Positions 54,256 through 64,000 of a DNA stretch of 64,000 nucleotides are shown here, in pieces. Within the stretch, counting starts at the first letter, position 1; the number at the start of each line of letters is the position of its first letter. The translations under genes were made by a program, and so were the position numbers. Under the pieces are notes generated by a model that saw only the letters and a list, made by a program, of their open reading frames with translations, was not told the DNA's origin and did not search any database. The stretch spans positions 1-64,000 of the forward strand of contig JARKIF010000058.1 in assembly GCA_029378245.1 (NCBI GenBank), given 5' to 3'. Source of the DNA: Roridomyces roridus. Taxonomy: Eukaryota; Basidiomycota; Agaricomycetes; Agaricales; Mycenaceae.

Positions 54256-55389
54256 AACAACACTACCTTCCGATGATGTCAGCGACGGCGCGTTCAGGAT
54301 GTCCCCATCCGTTCACTGCAGATGTTTGCCTCGAAAGTCGGCGCAAAAGTCGAGCGGCTTGACCCGGAACTCACACGCGTTCGATGCTCAGAGGGCTGTG
54401 GTCAAGGCTTGAAGCAAGCTGTGGTACGCGCAAAGCGCGATACGGCCCGGGCTGCAGCCTATGCCAGGGCTGCTGCATGCCATCGTTTACCCTGTTCTCT
54501 CCTGCCCAATCAAATTACCGCCGAAGTGTTTGCTCACCATATCGACGTCGATGAAGGACACCGCCCTCTCCCCTTGACATGAATCATGGAGACATCTCGC
54601 CCATTCTTATACTCTCAGATTGGTCTCCTTATCGAAAGGATTCCCGAGCACGAACCACGAGAGCGGCCGCCCTGTGGGAGGTCGCAGTAAGCGAAGCGCT
54701 GAATGTCCTCTGGCGAGTGTGTCCGACCTATCCATCCGACTTCTGAGACGGGAGATTTGCTTTTGTAAACAGTCGTTTCACAAACGGATGGCCGTACCAA
54801 CGGTCCACGAGAAGCCCAAAGGTACATATGAGCTCTGCATCACCGACAAGGTGTGGTTCAATCGACGTGATCCAGGTTATCAAAAAGTCGGCGAGCCTCC
54901 AATGCGGCACACTCTTTCCCACTTTGATGAATTCAAATGAAACATTGGTCCTCGATGCCGGGCGCCAGAAAACAAGCCGAACTTATTTCGAACAAAGATC
55001 AAAGATATCATCCGTGGTCTCGGGTGCCGGAACGTCGGCGTGTTGAAGACGGCTGATCGATTGATATGCCGTGCTCTGATCCTTGATCCCCGGATAACTA
55101 CCCAATTCAACCGAACAATTGCCGAACAAAGGCCACAAGTAATCCGTAGAATTCGTCAAAGAGAAGTCCCAAGTACAGTATGTAAGCATGTACAAGAAGG
55201 TCGAATGTACAACATGCTGGCTGCCGGCACGATCTCTCGTCAAGAGAGATCCATAGCCAAAAAGTCCCCACAAAAAGTTACAGCATAAGTTAGCGTATCA
55301 GTCTATCGTCTATGTAATAAGCGAGTGTGTCGGAGCCGGAGTCGAGGACGGAACGGAACCAATTCTCGCGGACTCCCGAGTCCGAGCGC
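54256..55389. other. intergenic, no gene supported
   Basis: Short frames on both strands (for example 54322-54582 and 54983-55273) show no recognisable domain. Confidence 0.45.
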
Positions 55390-56035
55390 TCACCGAAACC
55401 TGCTAAAGAGCCGTTTCGGAGAAAGCCCGCCACTCGTGAGTGTGCGTTTATGCAACGAGGTGGTACTGCCCCGAGTCGAGCTGGGGGTATTGATGTAGGA
55501 CATGTCGAGGTCAGAGGGGATGTCGATGTGGATGGCCTTGAGTCGGGACAAAACGGAGGGAAGCGAAAATCAACGGTGAGAACCCCGTCGGCGAACCGAG
55601 TACGATTAAGTCACACACCTCACCACGACATGTAGACACCGAGTCCGAAGATCTAGCGCGGCTCCCGGTGCCGCGGTTTACGATTATGAAAGAGTCCTCG
55701 CGCTTCGCAGGCCCGGGCTTTCGCCCCCGAGCAAAGGTGAACGTAGCCCCCGAGTCAACGCGATATCGTTCGCTGGGAACTGGAGGATGGAAATTTTCTG
55801 GTCCGTCGTCAATCACATGAAAGAAAGAAAGAAGGGCAAGATAAGACGTACTATAGCCGAATCGTCCATCGAAAACGAACGACGCGTTAAAGGGATCGTT
55901 GGGAGAATCAGGTAGGGGAATGAAGGACTCTGAGTAGGAGTCGAACGGGTCGTACGGATCGTGCGCGGGTGGATCTGGGGGAGGTAGGAAGGACTCTGTG
56001 TTAGAGTCTGGGTTGAACGGGTCAATCATATGCAT
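55390..56035 (-). CDS. small hypothetical protein with acidic-proline repeats
   Basis: ATG 56035 starts MHMIDPFNPDSNTESFLPPP. Two imperfect repeats (DPFNPDSNTESFLPPPDPP, DPFDSYSESFIPLPDSP) are followed by DPFNASFVFDGRFGY. Introns near 55802-55855 and about 55560-55650 lead to YRVDSGATFTFARGRKPGPAKRE and LDMSYINTPSSTRGSTTSL, with TGA at 55390-55392. Splice sites of the second intron are weak. A TATTTAAATTA stretch lies about 120 bp upstream. No domain is recognised. Confidence 0.5.
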
Positions 56036-56517
56036 GCTGAACAAAGGAGGGGAGGGGAGGGAGGGGGTAGCGCTCGCGGCGGGCGAAAAGTCTGATGGGG
56101 GGATTGGGGAAGAGTCGGCAGGGTCCCCGTCTCGAAAGGCGCTCTGTATTTAAATTAAAGGGCGTGGTTAAAGCGCGTGCTTGCGATTAGTCGCCGGCGC
56201 GTGGTTTACAGCAGGCAGAGCGGCATTATTAGATAAGACGTCCCACTAAACAATGATGCTGGCTTCGATTCGAAGTAGTCCTTGGCGCTGGTTTCATCGC
56301 GAGGTCGAGCGAATGCCCAGCTAATTTGCGGGTCGATCTGCAGCGAAATCGCGTAGGACTCACCCCGAGGAGAAATCGGCCGTGTGATGGATGCCGGCAT
56401 ACCCAACACACCGAAAATGCGTGCTCCAAAGGGTCCGTGCGAAGAAACATGTGGAGCGGACTCTTTTCACCTGAAGTTGCAGGGCGTGATGAGAAAAGAT
56501 CGGGGTTAGGATTACTC
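56036..56517. other. intergenic, no gene seen
   Basis: Short spacer between two minus-strand genes. No supported frame was found. Confidence 0.4.
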
Positions 56518-57775
56518 TCACAAAGACAGGGACGGCTTCTTCTCCTGCAAACTGACGGACGTCGAGACATTCGAAGAGTCATGCTCCCGGCCTGAACCCT
56601 CCCCCTCCCCGACGTCAGACTCTCCGTAATTCGCTTCGAGGTCCCCGTCGGACACGATTTCATTTTCGAGAGTTCGGGACCTGTCGGGCGTCACAAATCT
56701 CAGGGACGACGCAGCCTGGCGGCCGCGCTCCCGCGTCCCGCCGCAATCCGGCCTATCGCTGCTCCGCCTCAGCTCCGCCGCTCGATTCCGGTAGACCCTA
56801 ATTAAAATCAGGTTAAACGCGATCCCAATCATCTGCACGTCCTAGTCTGAGATCAATACCCCGGGACAACGACAGGACCGTCATACGTACGATTCCGGTG
56901 AGAGGTGCGAACGCATTACTCCCTGCGATGTAAACAGCGGCAGTCGTTGTCGCTACGGTTGTATACAAGAGGCCGGATTCGATGATTATTCTCTTTGCTG
57001 CGTTATAAGAGCCTTTCTGATCTTGCAAAAGTTCGGCATTGATACGATCCACCCGCCAGATGCGAAAGAGGATGAGCCCTAGAGAAGTTAGTGGGTGCCG
57101 AGATGGAAAAGTGAGACGCACCGGTCGTGATGACGTTGATGCAAATTGTGATGGCCCAGGTCGATACGACGACTTGCTTATACGGGGTGTCGAATTGCGA
57201 CGCAGACGGGAGGGTTATCTCCATGAATATGGACAACGCGACGCAGACGAGACCCGCGATGGCCAGAACGACAGGCACACTGATCGCAATCCAGGAACGG
57301 CCGTACACGAGCCAGCAGCGGTAGATGAGCATGATGTCACCGAGAATCGTCTGCAAAATGACATCGACCGACTAGAGAACCGATGAGTTCCAATCCAAAA
57401 GCCACTGGTCGAATACGCACCCCCATAATGTCCATCCACCCCGAGGTATTGTCGAAGGCAGCCTTCGGCCCACCTGGACCGTCGTAGAACACAAACGCGT
57501 TGAGGTTGATGAGAAAAGTCAAAACCATGTCGAAGGTTGCGACGCATGCCATGAGGAGGGTAACCACCAGCATGGTTTTGCTGATTTCCGCGGGGTTAGT
57601 CTTCCATCGGAGGAGGGCGCGAAGGCAGAAGCCCAGAGTGACGATGTAGATTCCCCAGAAGATGCATTCCTGGGAATTCGCAACGTTGTCAGTGCGGATG
57701 AGTCTTCGGTAGGTAGGTGGAGGCACTCACCAAGAACTGGGTGAGTAGTTGAAAGCCTGCTGCGGAGAGAGTCAT
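56518..57775 (-). CDS. seven-helix membrane protein of agaric-specific family
   Basis: ATG 57775 starts MTLSAAGFQLLTQFL. Exons joined by phase give helices ECIFWGIYIVTLGFCLRALL, ISKTMLVVTLLMACVATFDMVL, ILGDIMLIYRCWLVYG, WIAISVPVVLAIAGLVCVALSIF, VVVSTWAITICINVITT, SGLLYTTVATTTAAVYIAG and IGIAFNLILIRVYR. The C-terminal tail is cytosolic, rich in Arg, Ser and Glu, and ends at TGA 56518. The LIYRCWLVYG motif marks a family common in Agaricomycetes with no known ligand. It is not STE3: the HYVVQGHRFDI signature is absent. It probably sits in the plasma membrane. Confidence 0.85.
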
Positions 57776-58097
57776 CTTGCGGGAGAGTGCACGCCTCGCC
57801 AGCCGGTACTTTATGAGCAGCCGTCGGTATTTGGGGCCAGGGCAATCAACTTGCCGTGTCAGGAACGATGACAGGAAGCATCGACCCAGTATGCAAGTGG
57901 CGTCACAACTTCTAATCCATCGCACACTGCTCTCAACTGCTCATCTCGAAACAGAGATAAGTAAAGTCGTCGCCACAGCCTGGAATGGTTGGGGGCTGAA
58001 TCCTGATTGATAGCGTCGGAGAGAGTGGATACCAGCCATTGGATCATGGACAGTGCTCGGGCAATGCCAATAGGCGCTGGGGGAAATGCATTCGGGA
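57776..58097. other. intergenic, no gene seen
   Basis: Upstream region of the membrane protein gene, before the tandem duplication. Confidence 0.4.
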
Positions 58098-59843
58098 GCA
58101 CATGGTGGTGGGAGGAAAAGAGTCCGGGCGTGAGTCACGGGCTGTCACGTCGGATCACCGGCAGCCACTCTTTGTTCCTCGACCACCACCTTCTCTTGCG
58201 CGTCTCTCACTTGACTCCTCTCCTCAAAGCTACTGGGACTCCTTGCGCTTTCGAGGGCAAAGGACAGAAATCAACGCAAATTCCAGCCCCGCTTCCGGTT
58301 GGCTTGCGCTCAAACCCCAGTTGTGTCCAGGGCGTGCCACTCAAGTGGGACGAATCGTGATTCTCTCGTGACTTCTGAATCCCATACCTGTCGTCTGCGC
58401 TTCTCAGGATCAAACTGTTCCCTGCACCGCCAATGCACAAGTGCTGCTACTGTATCAGATCTCTGTATTTCGAGCTCCTCGCATCTGTGATCTCTGGCGC
58501 CGCGTTCTTCAAGGTGCTCCGAATGCTTGCGACGAGAGTCTCGCGGCTCATAAAGTTTGCTTTTGAGCGCACTCTGGCTTCTCTCTGTCACCAACCTGCG
58601 CTGCCGGCCATGCACCCTTGGGAAAGACAATATTTTCGCACTGAAACTCACAGAAATGTAGGTCATTCTATTCCCGGATTTCTCATGTCTCTGTTCCAAA
58701 TTTACTTGACCCGCCGCTGGTGTTCTGGAAGCGCCAAACGAACCGTCCCAGCGTAAAAAGCTCGGCTACTCTGTTTCAAGGCACTCCCTAGATACCACAC
58801 CTTTCTGGCTACCACTCTGCACTTCCCACGCCTGGCTTTCAGTGGAAAAGTAATCTCCCTCTCTGAGACCTCTTCGGCCATTTTCTGTTCCTGGTTCTCA
58901 CAGAGTTTATCATCTCTGCTAATTATGCCACCGCTCCAAGTTTGTCTCTGGTCCCGCTGTGTTGCATTTCCACCTTTCCAAGGCACTCACTGGACGAGAT
59001 TGTCCGCAACTACTAGAAAAATCCGTTTCTAGGCACTCCCCTGCCTATATCGATCCACATTGCTTAAAAGCCGGCGCACTACGAGCTGAAAGAGCGGAGT
59101 CAACCCAACAAACCCAAGATGTTCTTCATACAGCTCGCCCTCTTTGCCCTCAGCGCTTAGCCACTTTGCCCGCGACCTCGGTCCCCCGGTTGCGACTCTC
59201 AACGCTATCACCGCGGAACTCAAGATGATCGACCTTGACGTCGACCCGGAGAACTTCAACTCTGCATCGAACACTAGCGTAGCTTTTGTATAACCAAACC
59301 TATGGCTCTCTGAACAAAATCTGAAATTTACATAATAGGTCATTGACGGGACTTTCCAAGCCGTCACCGCCGTCACCCTCGACGCGTCTCTCCAGATCAA
59401 GGTCAGCAGAGATTCCCGTCGCTCGGCCATGGCTCCCGCTCATAATGACAAGGCGTGTGTGTCCACATTCGGCGTCGCCTCACCAGAGGACGCAGATTTC
59501 TTCATCAATTTAGCCAACACGACCTACGTCCCGGAACTCATCAGCGTCCTCAAAAAGACTGTAGTGGCCAAGCCGATTTTCTTTAAAGACTCCCTGCCAG
59601 AACTCGACCTTGTGGCAAATATCCTCGCCGACCTCCACCGGTACCTTGGGTCAACTGTGTCGTATCTCGGCAATCTTACCGCAGCCACACCGGTGCGTCT
59701 TGAGCTCCATTCACATTGGCTTTCTGATTTGACGCCAGTCGGACGACTCCCCTCAAGCCGGAGAGATCATTCAAGTCATCTTCGCAGCCTTCGACCAGGC
59801 TATCGACGCGTATGAGTGCCCTGGTGCTTCGACCGAGTGTTAG
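58098..59843 (+). repeat. tandem duplication, left copy (A)
   Basis: Diverged but clear match to 60894-62470. Matching points are CACATGGTGGT, TGACCACCACCT, the block around GGACGAGATT and CAACTACT just before the genes, the ATGTTCTTC start and the exon order. The unit is roughly 1.6-1.8 kb including about 1 kb upstream of the genes. Confidence 0.85.
59120..59843 (+). pseudogene. HsbA-like secreted protein gene, broken copy
   Basis: Paralogue of 61680-62760. ATG 59120 opens a signal-peptide-like frame (MFFIQLALFALSA) but a TAG follows at 59159-59161. Compared with the sister gene, bases are missing there, so the leader is shifted away from the mature domain. Downstream the exon pattern survives: VIDGTFQAVTAVTLDASLQI, LVATLNAI-like and VNLANTTYVPELISVLKKTV segments, with the ending ECPGASTEC then TAG 59841-59843. 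The CBM1 present in the sister gene is absent, because the stop falls at its beginning. Confidence 0.75.
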
Positions 59844-60893
59844 AATGGAAGTGACCCGGAGCGCACAAAAGACGGCGTAAAAGACAAAGAACAAACTGTC
59901 TATGTAGATTTACATGATATGAGGTTACTGTGTAATGCGCAAGAACGTAACGCGTCTTGGGCCTCTTTCCAGCGCTCGGGAATGAATATGACAACATCGG
60001 TGTCTAGTACCACCGCACCACCTCGTCTTCTCCCCTTCGGTTACGGTCAAGTCTAGCACCTCAAGCACCACCGCGAGCCATACCGCGATTGGGCAGGCTG
60101 TAAGCTGCTGGTCCCCCGTAAATGCGACTCGGAGCACCTTGGTTTTGTTTCAAGGGTGTTGGATATCAACGATATCGATGCAAAGCGTTTGGATACACAG
60201 ATTATTCAACCGGCGCATCGGCGGCGCCAGTACTATGCAATGAGATGTGAACTTCGACTTTTTCTTCTCTGTAAAAAGACGGCACATGCCTTGGCAAGCA
60301 AACCGGCTCATTTCGTGGATGAATGAGTTGAGCAAATCTTCCCGTCACGGAACTGAAGCAGGTCGATGCAGATTATACCTGGCGTCCCAACACTTTCGCA
60401 CGCATTGTATGGGTATGTAACTTCTTCTTGTTCAAAGTTCAAGCAACTCTCCAGAACCTACTGCTACGAAATCCGTAATTGGAACGGCTAGTGGTGGTCG
60501 ACAACCTGCATGGCGACAGTCCATATTCTGAAAGTGCCTCATTGCTATACAAGGTTCGTGTTCTCCTCGACCTCTCTTGAGACGCCATCCTGACTGCGGT
60601 ATGGGAGGCGATCAGCCAGCCACGGAGTGTCAGAAGTAATCGATGCAGAACAGTGGCTTGACAGACAATGCTTCGCAACTTCTCATCACAGTCCAAACTG
60701 TACGTGTCAATGTTGAACGCCCATCTCAAAACAGGGACTTCGAGAAAGTCGCTACAGAGGATTGTTGTGGGATGGGCTGATAGCGTTTGAGGCTCTGAGC
60801 GCGTAGATACTTGCTACTGGGCGAAGGCCGGCCTCGAGTCAATAAATGAGAGCTGGATGAAAACTGGAGTCGGAGGACGGGGAACACATGAGG
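59844..60893. other. intergenic between duplicated units
   Basis: No supported gene. Short minus-strand frames carry no domain that I recognise. Confidence 0.4.
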
Positions 60894-62470
60894 GCACATG
60901 GTGGTAGGAAGACTCACGTCCGCGCCGGATCAAATCGGCGGCCACTCCTTGTCTTTGACCACCACCTCCTTGTGAGCTCTTCGTCCCTCATACTTCCCGT
61001 GAGATGGACCGCTAGGATTCCTTCCGGTTCTAAGGATAAACTGAAATATCAATCCTCCGGACCCAGTCGTGTCCAAGTTGGGACCGGGACAATTCACGAA
61101 TGTGGCGCGTCCCTGGATGCCCATCGTCTGTGCTTCTCAGGTGCAGCTTCATACTGGCGCCACGCATCCACACATAGTGCTAATGTTCTCCTGTGTATTT
61201 CAAGCTCTTCGCATCATTCTTCTCTTGCAAAATTTTCAAGGTGCTCCCAGGGCTTGGACGCGAGTGCAAGGCATGGGCCGCATGGTCAAAGATCTTTCTG
61301 GCTATTATGTACCGCTGTGTGTTTCCAGCGCCTCGCTCTCGGCACAGAAAAAGCAAAAGGTACCCCACTCTGCTCAGACCTCACAGAGATGTCGCCCCTT
61401 GTCTGTTCCTGGATCTCCCACAGAGTTTATCATCTGTGCTAATTTTGCCACTGCTGCAGTTTTGTCTCTGTTCCAATTCTGTGCTCCTCCAACTTCGATG
61501 TCGAGCCCTTGACATCTTGCATCTCTGATACTTGACTCTTCAAGACGCTTATTGGACGAGATTTTCAGCAACTACTGGAAAATCTGTTTCCAGGAACTCC
61601 CCCTTCGTATTTATCAATGCACAATCCTTAAAAGCTAGCACACTACCAGCTGAAAAGACAGTCAACAAAAGGACCCAGAATGTTCTTCGCCCCCCTCGCC
61701 TTCCTCGCCCTCGGCGCTTCCGCAGCCTCCGTCGTCCATATTGCGCGCGACGCAATCCTCAGTCCCCTCATAGCGACTCTCAACGCTATCACTGCGGAAC
61801 TCCAAATGATCAACTCCAACGTCGACTCGAACAACTTGAACTCTGCTTCGAACACCAGCGCGGCCTTTGTACGAACTCCCCAGCACTAGTCCTCGGAGAG
61901 ACTCACTTTTACTGAGCAGATCGTGGACGGAGGGTTCAACGCCGTCAACGTCATCACCAGCGATGCGGGTCTCCAGGTTGAGGTAAGTAAAGCTCCGACC
62001 CATCCTCCACTCCCTTTCAAGCTGATATACGTGCAACCCAAGGCCTTCGTAAATTCATTCGGCGTCGCCGCCGTCGAAGACGAGGTGGAGGAGTTCATCG
62101 AGTTGGTCAACACGACATACGTCCCGGCACTCGTCAGCGTCCTAAGCAGGACCATCGTCGCCCAGCCCGTATTTGTTGAGCTTTCGTTGCCGGGTCTCGA
62201 CCTTGCGTCCATCATCCTGGCCGACTTGGAGCTCTACAACGACTCGAACGAATTTTATCTCGGTCTTCTTACCAATGCCACGCCGGTGCGTTGAACATTC
62301 TCCAAATACCCCTCTCCTATCTTCTTCCATTTCTGCTTTGATTTCTGATTCGACGCCAGCCGGACCACCTCCCCGAGGTCCTCGAAATCAGACAGGTCGT
62401 CACCGATGCATTCAACGAAGTTTTCGGGGCGTATGAGTGCCCTGTAGCTTCGTCCAAGTGTGCGGCGGCT
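60894..62470 (+). repeat. tandem duplication, right copy (B)
   Basis: Partner of 58098-59843, including the gene start and promoter region. Confidence 0.85.
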
Positions 62471-62760
62471 TTCGGTCAATGTGGGGTCCGTACCGCATTC
62501 CATTTTCTTACTTTCAAGCAATTCTCTGGCTGACATTTCTCAGGGCACCGGATTTACTGGACCGACACTCTGCGTTTCCGGTGAGTCCACTGTGCGACCA
62601 TGTATGAACAACGGCTGAGGTCGACGACGAATTGTAGGTTCCGTTTGCACCGTGTTGAACGCATGTAAGATCTGTTTTTAGCTGTGGAAACACTGGCATG
62701 TAAGATTGACTCTCCGATTCCCTAGTCTTCTCGCAGTGTATTCCGACACCGGGCGCGTAG
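61680..62760 (+). CDS. secreted HsbA-like protein with C-terminal CBM1
   Basis: ATG 61680 starts a signal peptide (FFAPLAFLALGASAAS). Exons joined by phase: 61680-61867, then IVDGGFNAVNVITSDAGLQVE, a third exon with AFVNSFGVAAVEDEVEEF and NTTYVPALVSVLS...LASIILADLELYND, then PDHLPEVLEIRQVVTDAFNEVFGAYECP. This helical part resembles hydrophobic surface binding protein A (HsbA). Further short exons read CAAAFGQCG, GTGFTGPTLCVSG, SVCTVLNA and FFSQCIPTPGA with TAG at 62758-62760. These form a fungal cellulose-binding module 1 (QCGG-x-G-x-TGP, then C-x-SG, then NA-x-(Y/F)SQC). A binding role on hydrophobic and cellulosic surfaces outside the cell is inferred. Five short introns are required. Confidence 0.8.
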
Positions 62761-64000
62761 AGCCCGTCGAATTGCATTTATAACAGTTGTTTTCGTTGAA
62801 TATTATCAGCACGGTGTGCAATGTGCAGTTTTAGCCTGCAGAATTTTGAAAGTTTAAGCACCCAGGTCGCACGATTTTGATGATCGGAGCAACGAGGGCG
62901 GAAGGTCTTTGACAGGTTGAACGTTGAACACCGAGGTCACAGGTCATACACCATGCGAGTTCGTGTGCTCTGAGGATATCAAATACCATTTATGTAAGTA
63001 CTTTGTCGACGGGATTCAGATAGGTTTCACTCAGAGGATTGAAGTTTCAGGTTGAAGAGGGCATCCGCCATGATCCGGCTCGGCTCTAATGGCCTGCACA
63101 ATATGATCCAGTGATCGGACCACATTGCCGAGTACGGCAACCATCCATTGCTCCAAAAGTAGATCCTGTCGCCGAGCGACTTGATTAAATAAGGTGAGGA
63201 GCCCTCGCTCACTGACTAGCCTATCTTACACTGATCCTGTGCCTCAGGCTCGCAAAAGGCGGATTGTGCAAAAGCTGCCGTTGACCCGCTTGAATCAAGC
63301 CGAGTGGTTTCTTTCCCCTAAGATTAAAATTAAGATTAAGATAAGGCCCTAGGTCCCGCGCGGGGTACGGCTGCTCAAGCCTCAGACACGTGAATAAGAT
63401 ACATCTTTGCCTGCCTAAATTCTAATAACATGTCGCCCGAAGCAAAAATAATCACACATCTGCGCCTCATTTCCCCTGACACCGTCTCCCCGCTGGCGAC
63501 ACTTCCAAAGTTCTCAGCCAAGAGCCCATATTACTTGGCTCTTCACTCAACACACCCCGATTCCCGAAGTATCCCAACGGCATGAATGTCATTGAATTTG
63601 CCGTCAATACACCACTGGCAAGGATGAGGGGGAAGCATGTCACAGCCCCAGTTCCAGGGCCTCGGGAATTTCGTTCCAGACTAGTGCAAAGTCCGAGAGG
63701 CACGGCGAGGTTTTGCAATTGTACACGGGCAGCGCGTGCCATCGGTGTGCTGGATAATGGATTAGGTTGGGAATCAGAAGCTGCTTCAAATCAGAGAGGA
63801 GAAGACATATTTTCATGGGTGTGGCGGCGTTCGAACTTCAAGTTGAACGAATTTAGCTGGCATTTTGCCCAAGAGGTTTGGGTGGTACTGTGCATTCTCC
63901 GTCATGGTTTGATTGGGCGGAACAAAATACCTGAGAAATCCTTGCCAGGCTACTTGTGGGTGGCTCGGGGCCGCCGGCACAATGTCTCGGACCTTTTGTT
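62761..64000. other. no gene supported
   Basis: A repeated TAAGATTAAAATTAAGATTAAG stretch near 63318-63342 is the only notable feature. Minus-strand frames at 63027-63212 and 63467-63742 have no recognised domain. Confidence 0.45.

Noticed and set aside
56518..57775. Second pheromone receptor
   Set aside because: Seven helices are present, but the STE3 signature (HYVVQGHRFDI) is absent and the LIYRCWLVYG motif marks another family.

Overview
The window is about 64 kb of nuclear DNA from a mushroom-forming basidiomycete (Agaricomycetes; the gene families look most like Mycena and relatives). The evidence is short introns (about 35-90 bp, GT...AG), a fungal STE3-type pheromone receptor, a CaaX-box pheromone precursor, Zn2Cys6 and GATA regulators, several F-box and MYND-finger families that are expanded in agarics, a CBM1-tailed secreted protein and Ty1/copia retrotransposons. 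Gene models below were spliced by eye from reading frame and splice-site phase. They are good models but not transcript-proven.

Layout. 1-5.3 kb: the 3' half of a copia element (copy 1), which carries a nested 2.9-kb foldback transposon. Its 3' LTR abuts the last coding exon of a STE3 pheromone receptor (5.3-6.3 kb), which is cut just after transmembrane segment 7. 6.3-8.7 kb: a short identical direct repeat and a truncated F-box gene. 8.7-19.2 kb: three relatives of one MYND-finger family, all with lesions, around an intact GT18-type glycosyltransferase and an endonuclease/exonuclease/phosphatase gene. 19.6-24.1 kb: an F-box gene and a DUF262 protein. 24.1-27.5 kb: gene-poor, with degenerate repeats that carry a tRNA T-arm-like motif. 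27.5-32.1 kb: a small Zn2Cys6 regulator, a MITE and an F-box/zinc-finger gene. 32.6-35.4 kb: repeats with a hAT-type MITE. 35.5-38.7 kb: a wrecked acetate-permease-like gene, a protein with three GATA fingers and a pheromone precursor whose mature-peptide unit is repeated in tandem. 40.1-41.4 kb: another F-box-like gene. 42.95-47.68 kb: a complete copia insertion (copy 2) with two LTRs, target duplication and half-tRNA primer site. 47.7-53.1 kb: an uncharacterised multi-exon gene, a secreted CBM52-like protein and a class 3 lipase. 55.4-57.8 kb: a small unknown protein and a seven-helix membrane protein. 58.1-62.8 kb: a tandem duplication carrying a secreted HsbA-like gene, one copy broken and the other fused to a CBM1.

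A STE3 receptor and a CaaX pheromone precursor within 33 kb make this a good candidate for a pheromone/receptor (B-type mating) region, or for a set of non-mating-type receptor and pheromone genes. The receptor lost its cytoplasmic tail to a copia insertion. The pheromone gene is unusual for an agaric because the CaaX-bearing unit occurs twice. The other genes show no pathway linking them to mating. The region is rich in young repeats, gene relics and local duplications.
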